Positions 48,954 through 58,715 of a stretch of DNA of 64,000 bases are shown here, piece by piece (within the stretch, counting starts at the first letter, position 1; each line of letters opens with the position of its first letter). Both the position numbers and the translations under genes were made by a program. The DNA is from Dokdonia pacifica. GTDB taxonomy: Bacteria > Bacteroidota > Bacteroidia > Flavobacteriales > Flavobacteriaceae. The stretch covers positions 1,488,001-1,552,000 of the forward strand of contig NZ_FZNY01000001.1 of the NCBI RefSeq assembly GCF_900188275.1, given 5' to 3'. A model generated the notes under the pieces. That model did no database searches, was not told where the DNA came from, and saw only the letters and a list, made by a program, of their open reading frames with translations.

Positions 48954-51284
48954 ATGATAAGAAAACTATTTTTAATTGTTTTGGTGAGTTGTTTTTCTCT
49001 TGTAGCAAAAGCTCAATTAAATCCGTCTCAAAAAGAAGAGTTAGCAAAGCTTATTACTGAAAAGGTTAATAAACTCAGAAAAAGTAAAGGGAAGCAACCT
49101 ATAGGAAGAAATATAGATCTTAAGAAGGCAGCACAATTACATTCTGATTATATGGTGAGGACGCAACGTCTATCTCATAATGAATATGGAAAAGACACGT
49201 ATGCAACTCCTCGTGATCGTGTAACGCAGTATAGTGATATTTACATAGCAGTAGGGGAGAATATATTATATACAAAACCTATCCGAACGGCTATTAATAC
49301 ATTAACCCTAAAGAAAATAGCGGTAGATATTTTTAGAGCTTGGAAAAACTCTCCTGGGCATTATAAAAACATGATTTCTTCCGAATATGATTATGGAGAT
49401 CTTGCTTTTACTTATGATCCAAAGTCAAAACGGGTATATGCAACCCATGTTTTTGGACGTAAAGGATATAAAATTCCTGGACAATTATCTGAAAATGCTT
49501 TTGGAATACAAACTTTCGATGGGGATTGTAGTTCTTTATTTAATGGCTTTCAAAATATTGTTACTAATATGGGGAATGCCGTTCAAATAGAAGGTAATAA
49601 AGTCATTCTTAGTTATCACAGTGTCTCTAAAGTAAAACAAATTCTTACAGATGCTAAAGACGGTATTGCTGTAGATTTAATCAATAAAGAACAATTTGCT
49701 TGTGATGATCCCACTCAATTAGATGCTTCTCCAATTTATGATGGCGTATTATTGAAACCAATGTATAGAGATGCATTATTTGCAAATAATATTGCTAAAA
49801 GTGAGTATCGATTTGTGGTGGTATTAGGGATTATTCCAGAACACTTACAAGGTAAAACCATACGACCGAGTTTAGTATTTATAAAAAATGGATACAAATG
49901 TAGATATGTGTCTCCAAGAACGATTCCAAGTGGACGGTATCCTTTAGCGAAAATTCCTCCTGTGCTCTATGAACCTGAAATCTCATTAAAAACACAGGGA
50001 GTAAAAGAGGTAGAAGAACTTATATATCCTTTTTATACAGATGAAACTGTGCCTGAAAAAGTGCCAGAGCTGAAAATAGTATCTGATCAATTATATGCTG
50101 CAGAAATTCAGAGTTATTCTTCTGTAGAAGGAACTGAAAAAAGAAACATAGGATTACATAATGCGAGAGCTGCATTTATGAAATCTCATGTTTATGAACA
50201 ATTAAAAGACATAGCCATTGAATGGGATATTAAAGCAGAAGAAAATTGGGAGTTGTGTGAATACCAAATGGAATTATTAGGCAAAGAGTCCATATGGTCT
50301 AAAGGTAAAAGCGCTACACGAGCGTATGTAAATTCAAAAAGTAATGATCCCGTATGGGAGCGATTTCTTTCACAACAGCGTATCTCAAAAACAGTGTTGT
50401 ATTGGAAAGGAGCATGGAGTTCAACAGATTCTTTACATGCAACGTATAATTTGATAGATGCATTATTAAAAGATGACAAGCCTCGGACAAATAAAGCATT
50501 AGCACTAATTTATAAATCTAAAACAGCAAACCCTCTACCACTATCTTTCCTCAAAAAACGCCTTTTTTCAAAACAGGAATTAGTGCAAAATGTATCAGCA
50601 TTATTACTGAAAGATATAGATGAATATCAACTAGAAGATCTAGTGTTCTATGTGAGGACCTGGCTTCAAAAAGCAGAAAATCTCTCAGAAGGTGCTCAGA
50701 AAAATTTATTAAATCTCTATGCGATCACAAGTAGAAGAATGTTGAGCTCATGGGACTTAAGTTCTGAACAACTTTCTAGAGTAATGCATCCTGGTAAATT
50801 AGAAAATTTAATTGAAAATTATAAATCTGAAGATGTGGTCAATCCACTATTTTTAAATTTTCATATGGCCATCATACGTTATTATGGTCAAATAAATGAT
50901 AGATCTAAAATTGACATCTCTTTTGATTTTATTACCAATTACTTTAGAGAAAAATCACTGTCTATAGAAGATGATTGGAGACTTGCATTGTTTTTTAATA
51001 GTTGGAGTAGGTATGATCTCTCTTTAGAATTACTAAGCAAGCCCTATAAAGAAGGGACGTTAGATGAAAACACTTTGTTCTTACTACTCCAAACAAAAAT
51101 AGGATATCCCTATGGAGGAGAATTACCCTTGCAAGAACTGCATCAAGAAGCATCACAAAAAAATGAAAGACGATGGTGTAGTTGGATATATTATGATTTT
51201 GAAAATTTACGAGACAATGCTATAAAAGAGTTGTATTGTAAAAAATGCAAAGAATTTGAAGCTAATTTTTTAAACTTTAATTAA
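48954..51284 (+). CDS. secreted CAP-domain protein with large helical C-terminal region
   Basis: The start at 48954 (MIRKLFLIVLVSCFSLVAKA, signal peptide) is preferred; 48942 is four codons further upstream and equally possible. The protein has about 776 aa. A CAP/SCP domain covers roughly residues 25-165 (HSDYMVRTQRLSHNEYGKD, GENILYTKP, AWKNSPGHYKNMI, ATHVFG). The long remainder is of unknown fold and mostly helical. CAP proteins are usually extracellular. Why a secreted protein shares an operon with the WYL regulator is unclear. It starts about 80 bp from the shared operator and ends 6 bp before the WYL gene. Confidence 0.8.
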   Translation: MIRKLFLIVLVSCFSLVAKAQLNPSQKEELAKLITEKVNKLRKSKGKQPIGRNIDLKKAAQLHSDYMVRTQRLSHNEYGKDTYATPRDRVTQYSDIYIAVGENILYTKPIRTAINTLTLKKIAVDIFRAWKNSPGHYKNMISSEYDYGDLAFTYDPKSKRVYATHVFGRKGYKIPGQLSENAFGIQTFDGDCSSLFNGFQNIVTNMGNAVQIEGNKVILSYHSVSKVKQILTDAKDGIAVDLINKEQFACDDPTQLDASPIYDGVLLKPMYRDALFANNIAKSEYRFVVVLGIIPEHLQGKTIRPSLVFIKNGYKCRYVSPRTIPSGRYPLAKIPPVLYEPEISLKTQGVKEVEELIYPFYTDETVPEKVPELKIVSDQLYAAEIQSYSSVEGTEKRNIGLHNARAAFMKSHVYEQLKDIAIEWDIKAEENWELCEYQMELLGKESIWSKGKSATRAYVNSKSNDPVWERFLSQQRISKTVLYWKGAWSSTDSLHATYNLIDALLKDDKPRTNKALALIYKSKTANPLPLSFLKKRLFSKQELVQNVSALLLKDIDEYQLEDLVFYVRTWLQKAENLSEGAQKNLLNLYAITSRRMLSSWDLSSEQLSRVMHPGKLENLIENYKSEDVVNPLFLNFHMAIIRYYGQINDRSKIDISFDFITNYFREKSLSIEDDWRLALFFNSWSRYDLSLELLSKPYKEGTLDENTLFLLLQTKIGYPYGGELPLQELHQEASQKNERRWCSWIYYDFENLRDNAIKELYCKKCKEFEANFLNFN

Positions 51285-51290
51285 TCTCAT

Positions 51291-52301
51291 ATGGCTGCCA
51301 ATAAAAATGCCCTTATTCGATATAAAACCATAGACCAATGTTTACGTAATAAATACCGACAATGGACCCTTGACGATTTGATTGATGCCTGCTCTGATGC
51401 TTTGTACGAATACGAAGGTAAAGACGTATATGTGAGTAAACGTACCGTGCAATTGGATATCCAAACCATGCGAAGTGATAAGTTGGGTTATAATGCACCT
51501 ATCGAAGTCTACCAACGTAAATACTATCGCTATACCGAAGAAGATTATAGCATTATGAACATTCCTGTCACCGATAAGGATGTCAAAGTAATGAATGAAG
51601 CCATTCAGATTTTACGCGAGTTTAAAGACTTTTCCCTTTTTAAAGAAATGGACGGCGTGTTACAGCGACTGGAAGATTCTGTCTACTCCTCTCAGGAAAA
51701 TAGGAGATCTATTATTCATTTAGATAAAAACGAACAGCTCAAAGGCCTAGCGTATATCGATGTGATTTATGAGGCGATTCAGCATAAAAAAGTGATTGAA
51801 GTCTCGTATAAATCCTTTAAAGCACGCAGTGAAAGTAAGATGATTGTGCATCCTCAATTATTGAAAGAATTCAATAATCGCTGGTTTGTCTTAGCGCTTT
51901 CAAAAAGCAAGTATACCACACTGGCCTTAGACCGTATGCTAGGTATCACCATCAAAGATGACATTCCTTATGAAGACAATGAAGTACAAGGAGATATCTA
52001 TTATAAAGATGTAGTAGGGGTGACGGTATCTGAAAATGTACAAGCGCAAAAAGTAACCTTTAGAGTAGATCGTAAAAATGCACCGTATGTTTCTACAAAA
52101 CCTTTTCATGCCTCTCAAAGAGAAATTAAAAAAACTGAAGACGGGACTATTTTTGAAATTCAGGTACAACACAATTTTGAATTGGAACGCCTTATTCTAG
52201 GATTTGGAGATAGTATTGAAGTCCTCAAACCAAACCATCTTCGGAAGCGTATTTTTCATAAACTTAGAATCGCTTTATCTCAATATGAGGATAAGGATTA
52301 G
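51291..52301 (+). CDS. WYL-domain transcriptional regulator
   Basis: This 336-aa regulator has an N-terminal helix-turn-helix region (residues 1-75: TIDQCLRNKYRQWTLDDLID, VSKRTVQLDIQTMR) and a WYL-type ligand-binding domain (about 165-250: KKVIEVSYKSF, VHPQLLKEFNNRWFVLALS). The WCX-like C-terminus ends with LEVLKPNHLRKRIF-type residues. WYL regulators control defence and DNA/RNA damage islands, and the domain is thought to sense nucleic acid ligands. It is the only DNA-binding regulator in the RNA-repair island and lies next to one of the four TACGCA-N7-TGCGTA operators, so it is the best candidate for binding them. Confidence 0.88.
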   Translation: MAANKNALIRYKTIDQCLRNKYRQWTLDDLIDACSDALYEYEGKDVYVSKRTVQLDIQTMRSDKLGYNAPIEVYQRKYYRYTEEDYSIMNIPVTDKDVKVMNEAIQILREFKDFSLFKEMDGVLQRLEDSVYSSQENRRSIIHLDKNEQLKGLAYIDVIYEAIQHKKVIEVSYKSFKARSESKMIVHPQLLKEFNNRWFVLALSKSKYTTLALDRMLGITIKDDIPYEDNEVQGDIYYKDVVGVTVSENVQAQKVTFRVDRKNAPYVSTKPFHASQREIKKTEDGTIFEIQVQHNFELERLILGFGDSIEVLKPNHLRKRIFHKLRIALSQYEDKD

Positions 52302-52368
52302 TTCGCTTTCGCGAAATCGAACTTGTGAGATTCACGACCGTAGGGAGAGCGCATCGGTAAAGCGTACA
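52302..52368. repeat. long variant of the iterated palindrome after the WYL gene
   Basis: Contains CGCTTTCGCGAAATCGAACT and the conserved ACGACCGTAGGGAGAGCG block, in reverse orientation to the copy at 45580-45643. Confidence 0.8.
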
Positions 52369-52436
52369 ATGAAACAATTGAAGTAAGGTATAGGTTTTGT
52401 CAAAGGTTGGTTTGTTCTAACAGAAGCTAGTAGATT

Positions 52437-52606
52437 ATCTCTTCTTTTTCTCAAGTATAACAAAGATTTCTCGTGAAAAATTTTTGAAACCTTGGAAAAA
52501 ATTTAGAGAACTCTTTGTGATTTTTCGCTAAAGGCGAAAAAATACCTAAGAAAAAGTGTCTTTTCTTTTGGTTCTGTTTTCTTTGGACAAGCAAAGAAAA
52601 TGAACA
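52437..52606. repeat. long inverted repeat flanking the Ro60/Y-RNA module, right copy
   Basis: Inverted copy of 43943-44111, recognisable by CCTAAGAAAAAGTGTCTTTT and TTTCTTTGGACAAGCAAAGA. Together the copies bracket the genes for the CxxC protein, S24/S26-like protein, ncRNA array, Ro60, CAP and WYL. Confidence 0.85.
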
Positions 52607-52724
52607 ATATATGTTAATTCCAAATCGATAATTTATAACAGTTATCCCCTTGATAGTTAGTTATGTCCATTTTTATCTTTATTTTTAAGAACTCCCTAAA
52701 ACCAATATATAATGATTTTTTTTT

Positions 52725-55700
52725 ATGATAGAAAAAATAAAAGACGCTATTAAAGACGATAGCTTAATTCTTTTTGTTGGAGCAGGAATGTCTATACCTT
52801 TTGGTTTTCCAAATTGGGCAGATTTAATTCAAAATATTTTAGAAAAACTGCATCAAAAATATGGAACGACAATACCTGTTCCTTTTGATTATTTTATAAA
52901 TCAAGGTAATAATGTAGATGTATTTAAAGTATTATCATCTTTAGAAAATGAAAATTGTAAAAGTGAAGTCAATACATTGTTGTATGAAGAAATTACATCT
53001 GTAGATATAAAAGATTGTGATTTTAATAAGCAAGAAAAGCTATGGCAGATTAGTGATAAAATTATTACAACAAATTATGATAAAGTTTTAGAAAAGAAAA
53101 AACCAGAAGATATACCATGGTTTTCAAATTTTAATGAATTTCAGCAATCAAGAAGTCTAAACGACAATCCTTTCTTATATAAGATACATGGGGATATTAA
53201 TAATCCTGATAAGTGTATATTTTTTGAATCTGATTACAAAAAGCTATATGATGAAGATACTTCTGATAAAGAAACTTTAAAAACTTTTTTAAAGACTAAA
53301 ACAATTCTCTTTTTAGGTTTTAGTATGAATGACCCTTTTATTACTAAACAGATTGAATATCTATATGCTATATATTCAGGATACAATAGAAATCATTATA
53401 TATTACAAACAAAATCTAACTCTAAAGATTTAAGAAAACATAATTTACAAACTATTCCAATTGATAATTGGAATGATGCTTTTGATGATTTCTTAGATGA
53501 ATTAGTAGAAGCTAAAAAAGAGAACTCAAAAAATGATATTGTAATAACTCCAAGTAAAAAAGAAGATATAGACATTTCTAAAATAAAAGACACTATTCTT
53601 TTAGAGAAAATGTTTGATGAAAAAAAAGAAGAATTTGATGAGGCAGAAGATCATTTAAAAAAGAAATTTGATAAAGAGTTACGTGTAATCAAAGATCGAA
53701 TGATAGAGTTGCGTACTAAGCAATTTAACTTTGATTTTAAGATACCTGATCATGACCTAAATGAACTTGAACATATATTTGAAACAATTTATAATTCAGA
53801 AATACTAAGTGATTTAACTAAAGGGAAAATCAATAAAATAAAGAATGTCAATGAAAAGATATATCAATGGTATCATCGTAGTGTTATTGTAAGTGCATTA
53901 GCATGTAGTCTTGTAAATCATCATAAAATAGATATAGCAAAAATTGATTTACTAATTGACTTTGTAAATGAAAGCGAACCAAAAGTATGGCAGAAAGCTA
54001 TTACATATCTATTTATAGTATTAAATTTTTTAGGTAATAGATGGATTCGATATAAGAAAAAATTAGAATCTAAAATAGAACGTTTAAAATTAAACCTAGA
54101 AATACAAGAGTCATTAAGAACTATCATTTATTTTATGCAGATAGGTTTACAAAGGGAAAATGCATTAGGGCAATATGTATTTGAAAATAAGCATTTTAAA
54201 AACAATCCATTTAATTACTTTCTTCCTTTTTTTAAAGGAAACCCCTCTGTAGATAAACTATACGATAATGAAAACATAGAAGATATCGAGGGTTTTATTG
54301 AATTTTTATACGATATACCTTTGCCTGACTCTTTTAAATATTTAGTTTGTAATGAGGAAAATATTATAGTAGAAAAAAAATCGCATCATCAAATAGATGA
54401 AGGGAAACTGCAAGACTCTTTATCTATATTTACCATGCATATCACTTTTGAACCTTATTTAAATTATGCGAGTGAATTTTTAAATTTTTATGAGAATCAT
54501 CCTGACATTAATAAATCAATCAATGAAAAAGGAACAATAGTAGAGGTTAAAAATTTAAAAAATTATTTATTAAATACTATAGAACATCATCGTGCTCTAG
54601 GTAGACAATTTATGATAGAAGAGCAATGGGGCAAGGCAATTACACATTATCAACAATTATTAGTAATTAAAGAAAATGATATTTTGGCACTTAAAAGTTT
54701 AATTACTTGTTTTGAGAATAAAAAAAACAGTACTGATGATCGTTTGGAGTTACGTTTAAAGATAGAAAATATAGATCCAAAAGATCATGAAAATTTATTT
54801 AAAGTTGGAGTATTATACAATGAGAAAAAGAAATATAAAACTGCTATAAAATATTTTGATAAAGCTATAATTTTAGAAGATAAAAAATCAGATTACTATG
54901 GTATTAGAGCTAGCTCAAATAGGTCATTAGGAAAACTAGAAGATTCTTTGAAAGATCATAATAAATCTATAGAATTTGATAGAGAAAATGCAATGTATTT
55001 TAATAATAGAGGTAATACAAAATTTGATTTGAAAGATTATGAAGGTGCCCTGAGGGATTATAATAAATCTATAGAATTAGACGATAAGTCAGCGGATACC
55101 TATATTAACAGGGCTGGTGTAAAAGTTAAATTAAAAGGCCATAAAAGTACGGCCATAAATGATTGTGATACAGCCATACAGTTAGATAATAAAAATGGCA
55201 AATACTTTAGAGAAAGAGGGAATATAAAATTTGATTTGAAAGATTATGAAGGAGCTTTAAAAGATTATAACTACGCAATAAATAAGAATAGTAGAGATAT
55301 AGATTCTTTAAATAATAGAGGCCTTACTAAGGATTCTTTAGGAGATTATGAGAACTCTTTAAAAGATTATGACAAGATAATAACTCTAGATCCAAATGAT
55401 ATTGCTGCTTACACAAATAAAGCTAATTCTCTTAGAAAATTAAATCAAATCAATGAAGCTTTAGAAACCATAGCTATAGCTCAAGAATTAAACCCTGAAG
55501 ATAGTATGGCATGTGGAACAAAAGCCGCGATATATGCTTCGCATGGAGATGATGAAAAATTCTATGAATTTTTAGAAAAAGCTTTTCAGTTAAATGCTAA
55601 AGCAAACTGGTTAGATAATGATATTAAAGAGAAATATAAAAATGAAAAACGTTTTCAAGACTTACTTAAAAAGTATGATCAAACTTTAGAAGAAGAGTAG
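52725..55700 (+). CDS. SIR2-like NADase with TPR repeats, putative anti-phage protein
   Basis: This 991-aa protein has an N-terminal SIR2-like domain (about 1-270) with ILFVGAGMSIPFGFPNWADL, ITTNYDKVL, YKIHGDINNP and ILFLGFSMNDPF, the motifs of defence-associated SIR2 enzymes that deplete NAD+. A charged helical middle region follows. At least seven TPR units occupy about 640-950 (YYGIRASSNRSLGKLEDSLK, NRGNTKFDLKDYEGAL). TPRs probably sense or bind a trigger. It is a single plus-strand gene with no immunity partner, typical of abortive-infection systems. Its place in the RNA-repair island suggests a defence island. Confidence 0.88.
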   Translation: MIEKIKDAIKDDSLILFVGAGMSIPFGFPNWADLIQNILEKLHQKYGTTIPVPFDYFINQGNNVDVFKVLSSLENENCKSEVNTLLYEEITSVDIKDCDFNKQEKLWQISDKIITTNYDKVLEKKKPEDIPWFSNFNEFQQSRSLNDNPFLYKIHGDINNPDKCIFFESDYKKLYDEDTSDKETLKTFLKTKTILFLGFSMNDPFITKQIEYLYAIYSGYNRNHYILQTKSNSKDLRKHNLQTIPIDNWNDAFDDFLDELVEAKKENSKNDIVITPSKKEDIDISKIKDTILLEKMFDEKKEEFDEAEDHLKKKFDKELRVIKDRMIELRTKQFNFDFKIPDHDLNELEHIFETIYNSEILSDLTKGKINKIKNVNEKIYQWYHRSVIVSALACSLVNHHKIDIAKIDLLIDFVNESEPKVWQKAITYLFIVLNFLGNRWIRYKKKLESKIERLKLNLEIQESLRTIIYFMQIGLQRENALGQYVFENKHFKNNPFNYFLPFFKGNPSVDKLYDNENIEDIEGFIEFLYDIPLPDSFKYLVCNEENIIVEKKSHHQIDEGKLQDSLSIFTMHITFEPYLNYASEFLNFYENHPDINKSINEKGTIVEVKNLKNYLLNTIEHHRALGRQFMIEEQWGKAITHYQQLLVIKENDILALKSLITCFENKKNSTDDRLELRLKIENIDPKDHENLFKVGVLYNEKKKYKTAIKYFDKAIILEDKKSDYYGIRASSNRSLGKLEDSLKDHNKSIEFDRENAMYFNNRGNTKFDLKDYEGALRDYNKSIELDDKSADTYINRAGVKVKLKGHKSTAINDCDTAIQLDNKNGKYFRERGNIKFDLKDYEGALKDYNYAINKNSRDIDSLNNRGLTKDSLGDYENSLKDYDKIITLDPNDIAAYTNKANSLRKLNQINEALETIAIAQELNPEDSMACGTKAAIYASHGDDEKFYEFLEKAFQLNAKANWLDNDIKEKYKNEKRFQDLLKKYDQTLEEE

Positions 55701-55722
55701 ATAAATTTATGTAAAGTAACTT

Positions 55723-55807
55723 AGTTTGATCAAACTGAGCTAGTTTCTGTTTCTCACACTTTTTGATATCTGTGTGATGAGATTTTGAAATAAATTCAGA
55801 ATGACGT
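55723..55807. repeat. dispersed intergenic repeat R2, copy 2
   Basis: Similar to 42975-43057; contains GATCAAACTGAGCTAGTTTC and AATAAATTCAGAATGACG. The central part differs and forms a small hairpin (CACACTTTTTGATATCTGTGTG). Confidence 0.7.
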
Positions 55808-55838
55808 GCTAAGTGACTTTAAGAAAATAGAAAAGGAT

Positions 55839-56381
55839 TTACCCCAAACACCAATCCATGATTTTGGCGATATTCTTGGCATCATCCACACCTCTGTGAT
55901 GGGTGCCTTCCAAAGGAATATTTAGGATGTTTAAAGCGCCTTTCATACCTACTTTCTTTCGGAGATCTTTAATCTCATAAAAAAGTTGCTTTACATTGAT
56001 ATGATCATGAGACAATGGGTAATCGATATTTCGAATTTTGCATTGTCGTTGCATCATGTTGCGATCATAATCACCATAACTCACCCACGTATTATAATGT
56101 CCTTCGTAGGCATCACGTACGATATCACAGGCATCTTCAAAAGAGATCCCATCCTGATCTAACATGTCTTGTGTGATGGTGGTAAGCTCGGTACAAAACG
56201 GACTCACCGTGGAGCGTTCTGGCTTAATGAGAATGCCTCTAGGGTCTGAGATTTCACCCGTTTGTGCGTTTAAGACGCAAATACCGATCTCTATGATCTC
56301 ATTTACTTGCCCTTTAGGTATGGGACCATTCCAGCAGGTAGCCTCTAGGTCTATTACTAATATATTATCTGTTGTATTCAT
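55839..56381 (-). CDS. DEDDh 3'-5' exonuclease (ERI1/KapD-like)
   Basis: The 180-aa exonuclease shows all sites: VIDLEATCWNG (Exo I, D and E), WVSYGDYDRNMM (Exo II, D), and HHRGVDDAKNIAKI (Exo III, H and D). The Cys-Trp after EAT and the length match ERI1/KapD-type RNA exonucleases rather than DNA polymerase proofreading subunits. ERI1 trims 3' ends of structured RNAs, which suits the RNA-repair context. It is the last gene of a minus-strand run beginning upstream at 62905, though separated from its upstream neighbour by about 100 bp. Confidence 0.88.
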   Translation of the reverse strand: MNTTDNILVIDLEATCWNGPIPKGQVNEIIEIGICVLNAQTGEISDPRGILIKPERSTVSPFCTELTTITQDMLDQDGISFEDACDIVRDAYEGHYNTWVSYGDYDRNMMQRQCKIRNIDYPLSHDHINVKQLFYEIKDLRKKVGMKGALNILNIPLEGTHHRGVDDAKNIAKIMDWCLG

Positions 56382-56484
56382 TGTTTTATGTTTTTAATTA
56401 ATCTATAGGTGATTTCGTTGTTAACACTTCGACAAGCTCAGTGTGACAATTTTTAACTCAATCACCTATAGATTTTGTTTTGTA

Positions 56485-57045
56485 TTACTCCCTATCTTTA
56501 AAGGGAGGTGTCCAGTTTTTCTGGAGCATTATGTGTTTTACTTCCTCGTAAGAAAGCGGATAAAAATCATGACAATCTACACCTACATCAAAAGATCTAG
56601 AAGTAGGATCGTCAGGTAAATTCCCATGCGAGTGACCGTATAAATGCCAAGTACCTCTAAATGACGATCGCCAGACGCGCATTGCATAATGTAAGAGGAT
56701 AATTTTTTGACGTCCATTGGGTGCATCTGCATCAGGAACGCTGAGTTCAAAGTAATCTTTAATCCATTCAAATCGTTGTGGATTTGCTTGTGCAGCACCT
56801 TCGTGATTTCCTCGAATTAGATAAATCTTACCATTGAGTCGATCAAGAATATCTTTCATTCTATGCGACTTACATAAGCCAAAATCACCTAAATGGTATA
56901 CGTGATCGTTCTTACTTATTTTACTATTCCAGCGTTTGATGAGTTCTTCATCCATTTCTTCGACACTTTCAAAGGGTCGGTCTGAGAATTTTATAATGTT
57001 TGTATGACCAAAGTGATGGTCTGATGTAAAATATATGGTATTCAT
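56485..57045 (-). CDS. calcineurin-like metallophosphoesterase
   Basis: The 186-aa enzyme has the full set of metal-binding motifs: FTSDHHFGHTN, HLGDFG, IRGNHEG, LLHYAMRVW and LYGHSHGNLP. The family hydrolyses phosphomono- or phosphodiesters. Similar stand-alone enzymes next to RtcB and RlaP have been proposed to trim 2',3'-cyclic phosphate or other damaged RNA ends. It ends in a different transcription context from the exonuclease, with a TTCGACAAGCTCAGTGTGAC repeat in the gap, and starts 6 bp from the upstream gene. Confidence 0.9.
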   Translation of the reverse strand: MNTIYFTSDHHFGHTNIIKFSDRPFESVEEMDEELIKRWNSKISKNDHVYHLGDFGLCKSHRMKDILDRLNGKIYLIRGNHEGAAQANPQRFEWIKDYFELSVPDADAPNGRQKIILLHYAMRVWRSSFRGTWHLYGHSHGNLPDDPTSRSFDVGVDCHDFYPLSYEEVKHIMLQKNWTPPFKDRE

Positions 57046-57051
57046 TTTTAG

Positions 57052-58014
57052 TTATGTTTTTATAAGTGTAATGGCGCCTGTGTTGGTTTCAAAAACCATT
57101 TGTTGTACAGTAATGCCCATCATCACATTTTCATTTTTTAATATGTCTATACATGAGTTTGTATCATAAGGAACTTGCTCACGTAGTAATTCTTGAGTAG
57201 TTGTATACCTCCCGAAAGATGTGTCTCGAAGCATATTACTCTCTATAGTTACTTCATTATCAAGAATTTTATAATCATTAGTCACAATGATATGATCTTC
57301 ATTAGAAGTTCTCGTCGCACATCGTATAGGTGTTCTTTCTAACACTATTTTTTCTTCTTTTTGAGTACCTGATAATAGGATCAAACAGTCAGAAATAATA
57401 GGTTTTTGTTCCAACATAGATTGTGCTTTTTGAAAAGATGTAGCATTTTCTAAAACATCTCTCAATAAAAAAGAAATTGGAGTTGCAATCTGAGGTTCAT
57501 CTTGACTAGCAACAGCATTTAATGTTAAACTAAATGCTCTCGGTCGTACTCCAGATAATGCCCCTATAAATCCAGGCCACCCTATAGTTTTAAAAACTGT
57601 TTTTCCTCTTCTTTGAAAATTAAAAATCTTAGTGTAACTACTTAAGATATTATTATCGGTATGCCAATCTAAATTTCTAGCATGTCGCATTACACCTTCG
57701 TTATATACTGTAAAAGCAGTACATCCAAAGTAAAACTTTAAAAGATCATAATACAGATTTGCTGTAAGAATTTCGCTAGCTGAAAAATCGCAGATAGCAG
57801 CAATTCCTTCTATTTCTTTTAAATAGATGTCTGAAATAATAGTCTCTTTGTATATTTCTATTCCAGAAAAAATAATATCTGCTTCTTTAAAATCTTGTAA
57901 ATAGGATTGAATCAACTCATTTACTTCTTTCTTTATTTTTATTAAGGAACTCCACCTTTCTTCCGGAGGAAGATCCAAATCGACGATATATTGTTCCATT
58001 TTTTGTTTGTTCAT
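57052..58014 (-). CDS. Ntn-hydrolase of the acid ceramidase/NAAA (C45-like) type
   Basis: The 320-aa protein has the N-terminal nucleophile signature FGCTAFTVYNEGVMRHARNLDW at about 96-117, where the cysteine would be released by self-cleavage, then LVIVTNDY-like (HIIVTNDYK) and later NVMMGITVQQMVF. Acid ceramidase and N-acylethanolamine hydrolase families cut amide bonds of acylated substrates, and bacterial C45 members act on small amides. There is no signal peptide, so the enzyme is cytosolic. A link to RNA repair is not obvious; it may be a passenger. Confidence 0.75.
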   Translation of the reverse strand: MNKQKMEQYIVDLDLPPEERWSSLIKIKKEVNELIQSYLQDFKEADIIFSGIEIYKETIISDIYLKEIEGIAAICDFSASEILTANLYYDLLKFYFGCTAFTVYNEGVMRHARNLDWHTDNNILSSYTKIFNFQRRGKTVFKTIGWPGFIGALSGVRPRAFSLTLNAVASQDEPQIATPISFLLRDVLENATSFQKAQSMLEQKPIISDCLILLSGTQKEEKIVLERTPIRCATRTSNEDHIIVTNDYKILDNEVTIESNMLRDTSFGRYTTTQELLREQVPYDTNSCIDILKNENVMMGITVQQMVFETNTGAITLIKT

Positions 58015-58151
58015 TTAAGTATTCGTCATTTAGAGAGAGCGAGGTACGAGGTACGAGAAATCGCATAACAGTGAGCATATATCTTCTTGTTTTAGCTACT
58101 TGTGCGATTCCTCCTCATACTTCGTTCGGAATGACAATACATTATTTACTA

Positions 58152-58694
58152 TTATCTAGGCATTGTAATTAACTCTTCACGATCCAACGGGTCGATATCG
58201 TATTTGAGTAATTGTAATGCAGCTTGTACAGCCCAGCATTTATCACTTGAGTGTATGTTACTGTATAGACTTAATAAAAAAGAAGGCTCTACAATGTTCC
58301 ACCCTTTTACGGTACGTTGAGGTACATTTTTATTGACAAAAAAGTCAATCGTAATTCGAAAGAGTTTTCCTGCATGTTCTTCTGTTTTTTCATAGCGTCT
58401 AAACTGTTCATCACTGGGTAAATGATCATAGCGCGTCCATACTTTTTTAAAGCCACGTTCTTGTAAAATATACATGACTTCGGCAATATTTTGTGGTGCT
58501 ATAAATAAATCTATATCCTTATGATCATGAGCATGTTTAAACTCTTGATGTCCTTCTGGCGATAAAAAATGCCACGCCCATCCTCCAGACAAAACCACAA
58601 GCTCTCTTAAAAAGTGAAGCTCTGTTAGTGCATAGCTTATTCTATAGTCAGGCCATAATTCGCCATATCGTTTTTTGTTATGTGGTGCTCCCAT
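58152..58694 (-). CDS. nucleotidyltransferase-fold protein
   Basis: The 180-aa protein has the minimal polymerase-beta signature split as VLSGGWAWHFL and HDHKDIDLFIAP (residues 35-70: GG cap and D-x-D pair), and further KLFRITIDFFVNK, probably the third acidic site. Such small enzymes are predicted nucleotidyltransferases of the AbiEii or RNA-end-modifying type. It follows two TPR genes and lies 140 bp upstream of the Ntn-hydrolase gene. With the two RlaP proteins it makes a third nucleotidyltransferase in the island. Confidence 0.75.
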   Translation of the reverse strand: MGAPHNKKRYGELWPDYRISYALTELHFLRELVVLSGGWAWHFLSPEGHQEFKHAHDHKDIDLFIAPQNIAEVMYILQERGFKKVWTRYDHLPSDEQFRRYEKTEEHAGKLFRITIDFFVNKNVPQRTVKGWNIVEPSFLLSLYSNIHSSDKCWAVQAALQLLKYDIDPLDREELITMPR

Positions 58695-58715
58695 ATCGTA
58701 TGTTTTTATGGATTC

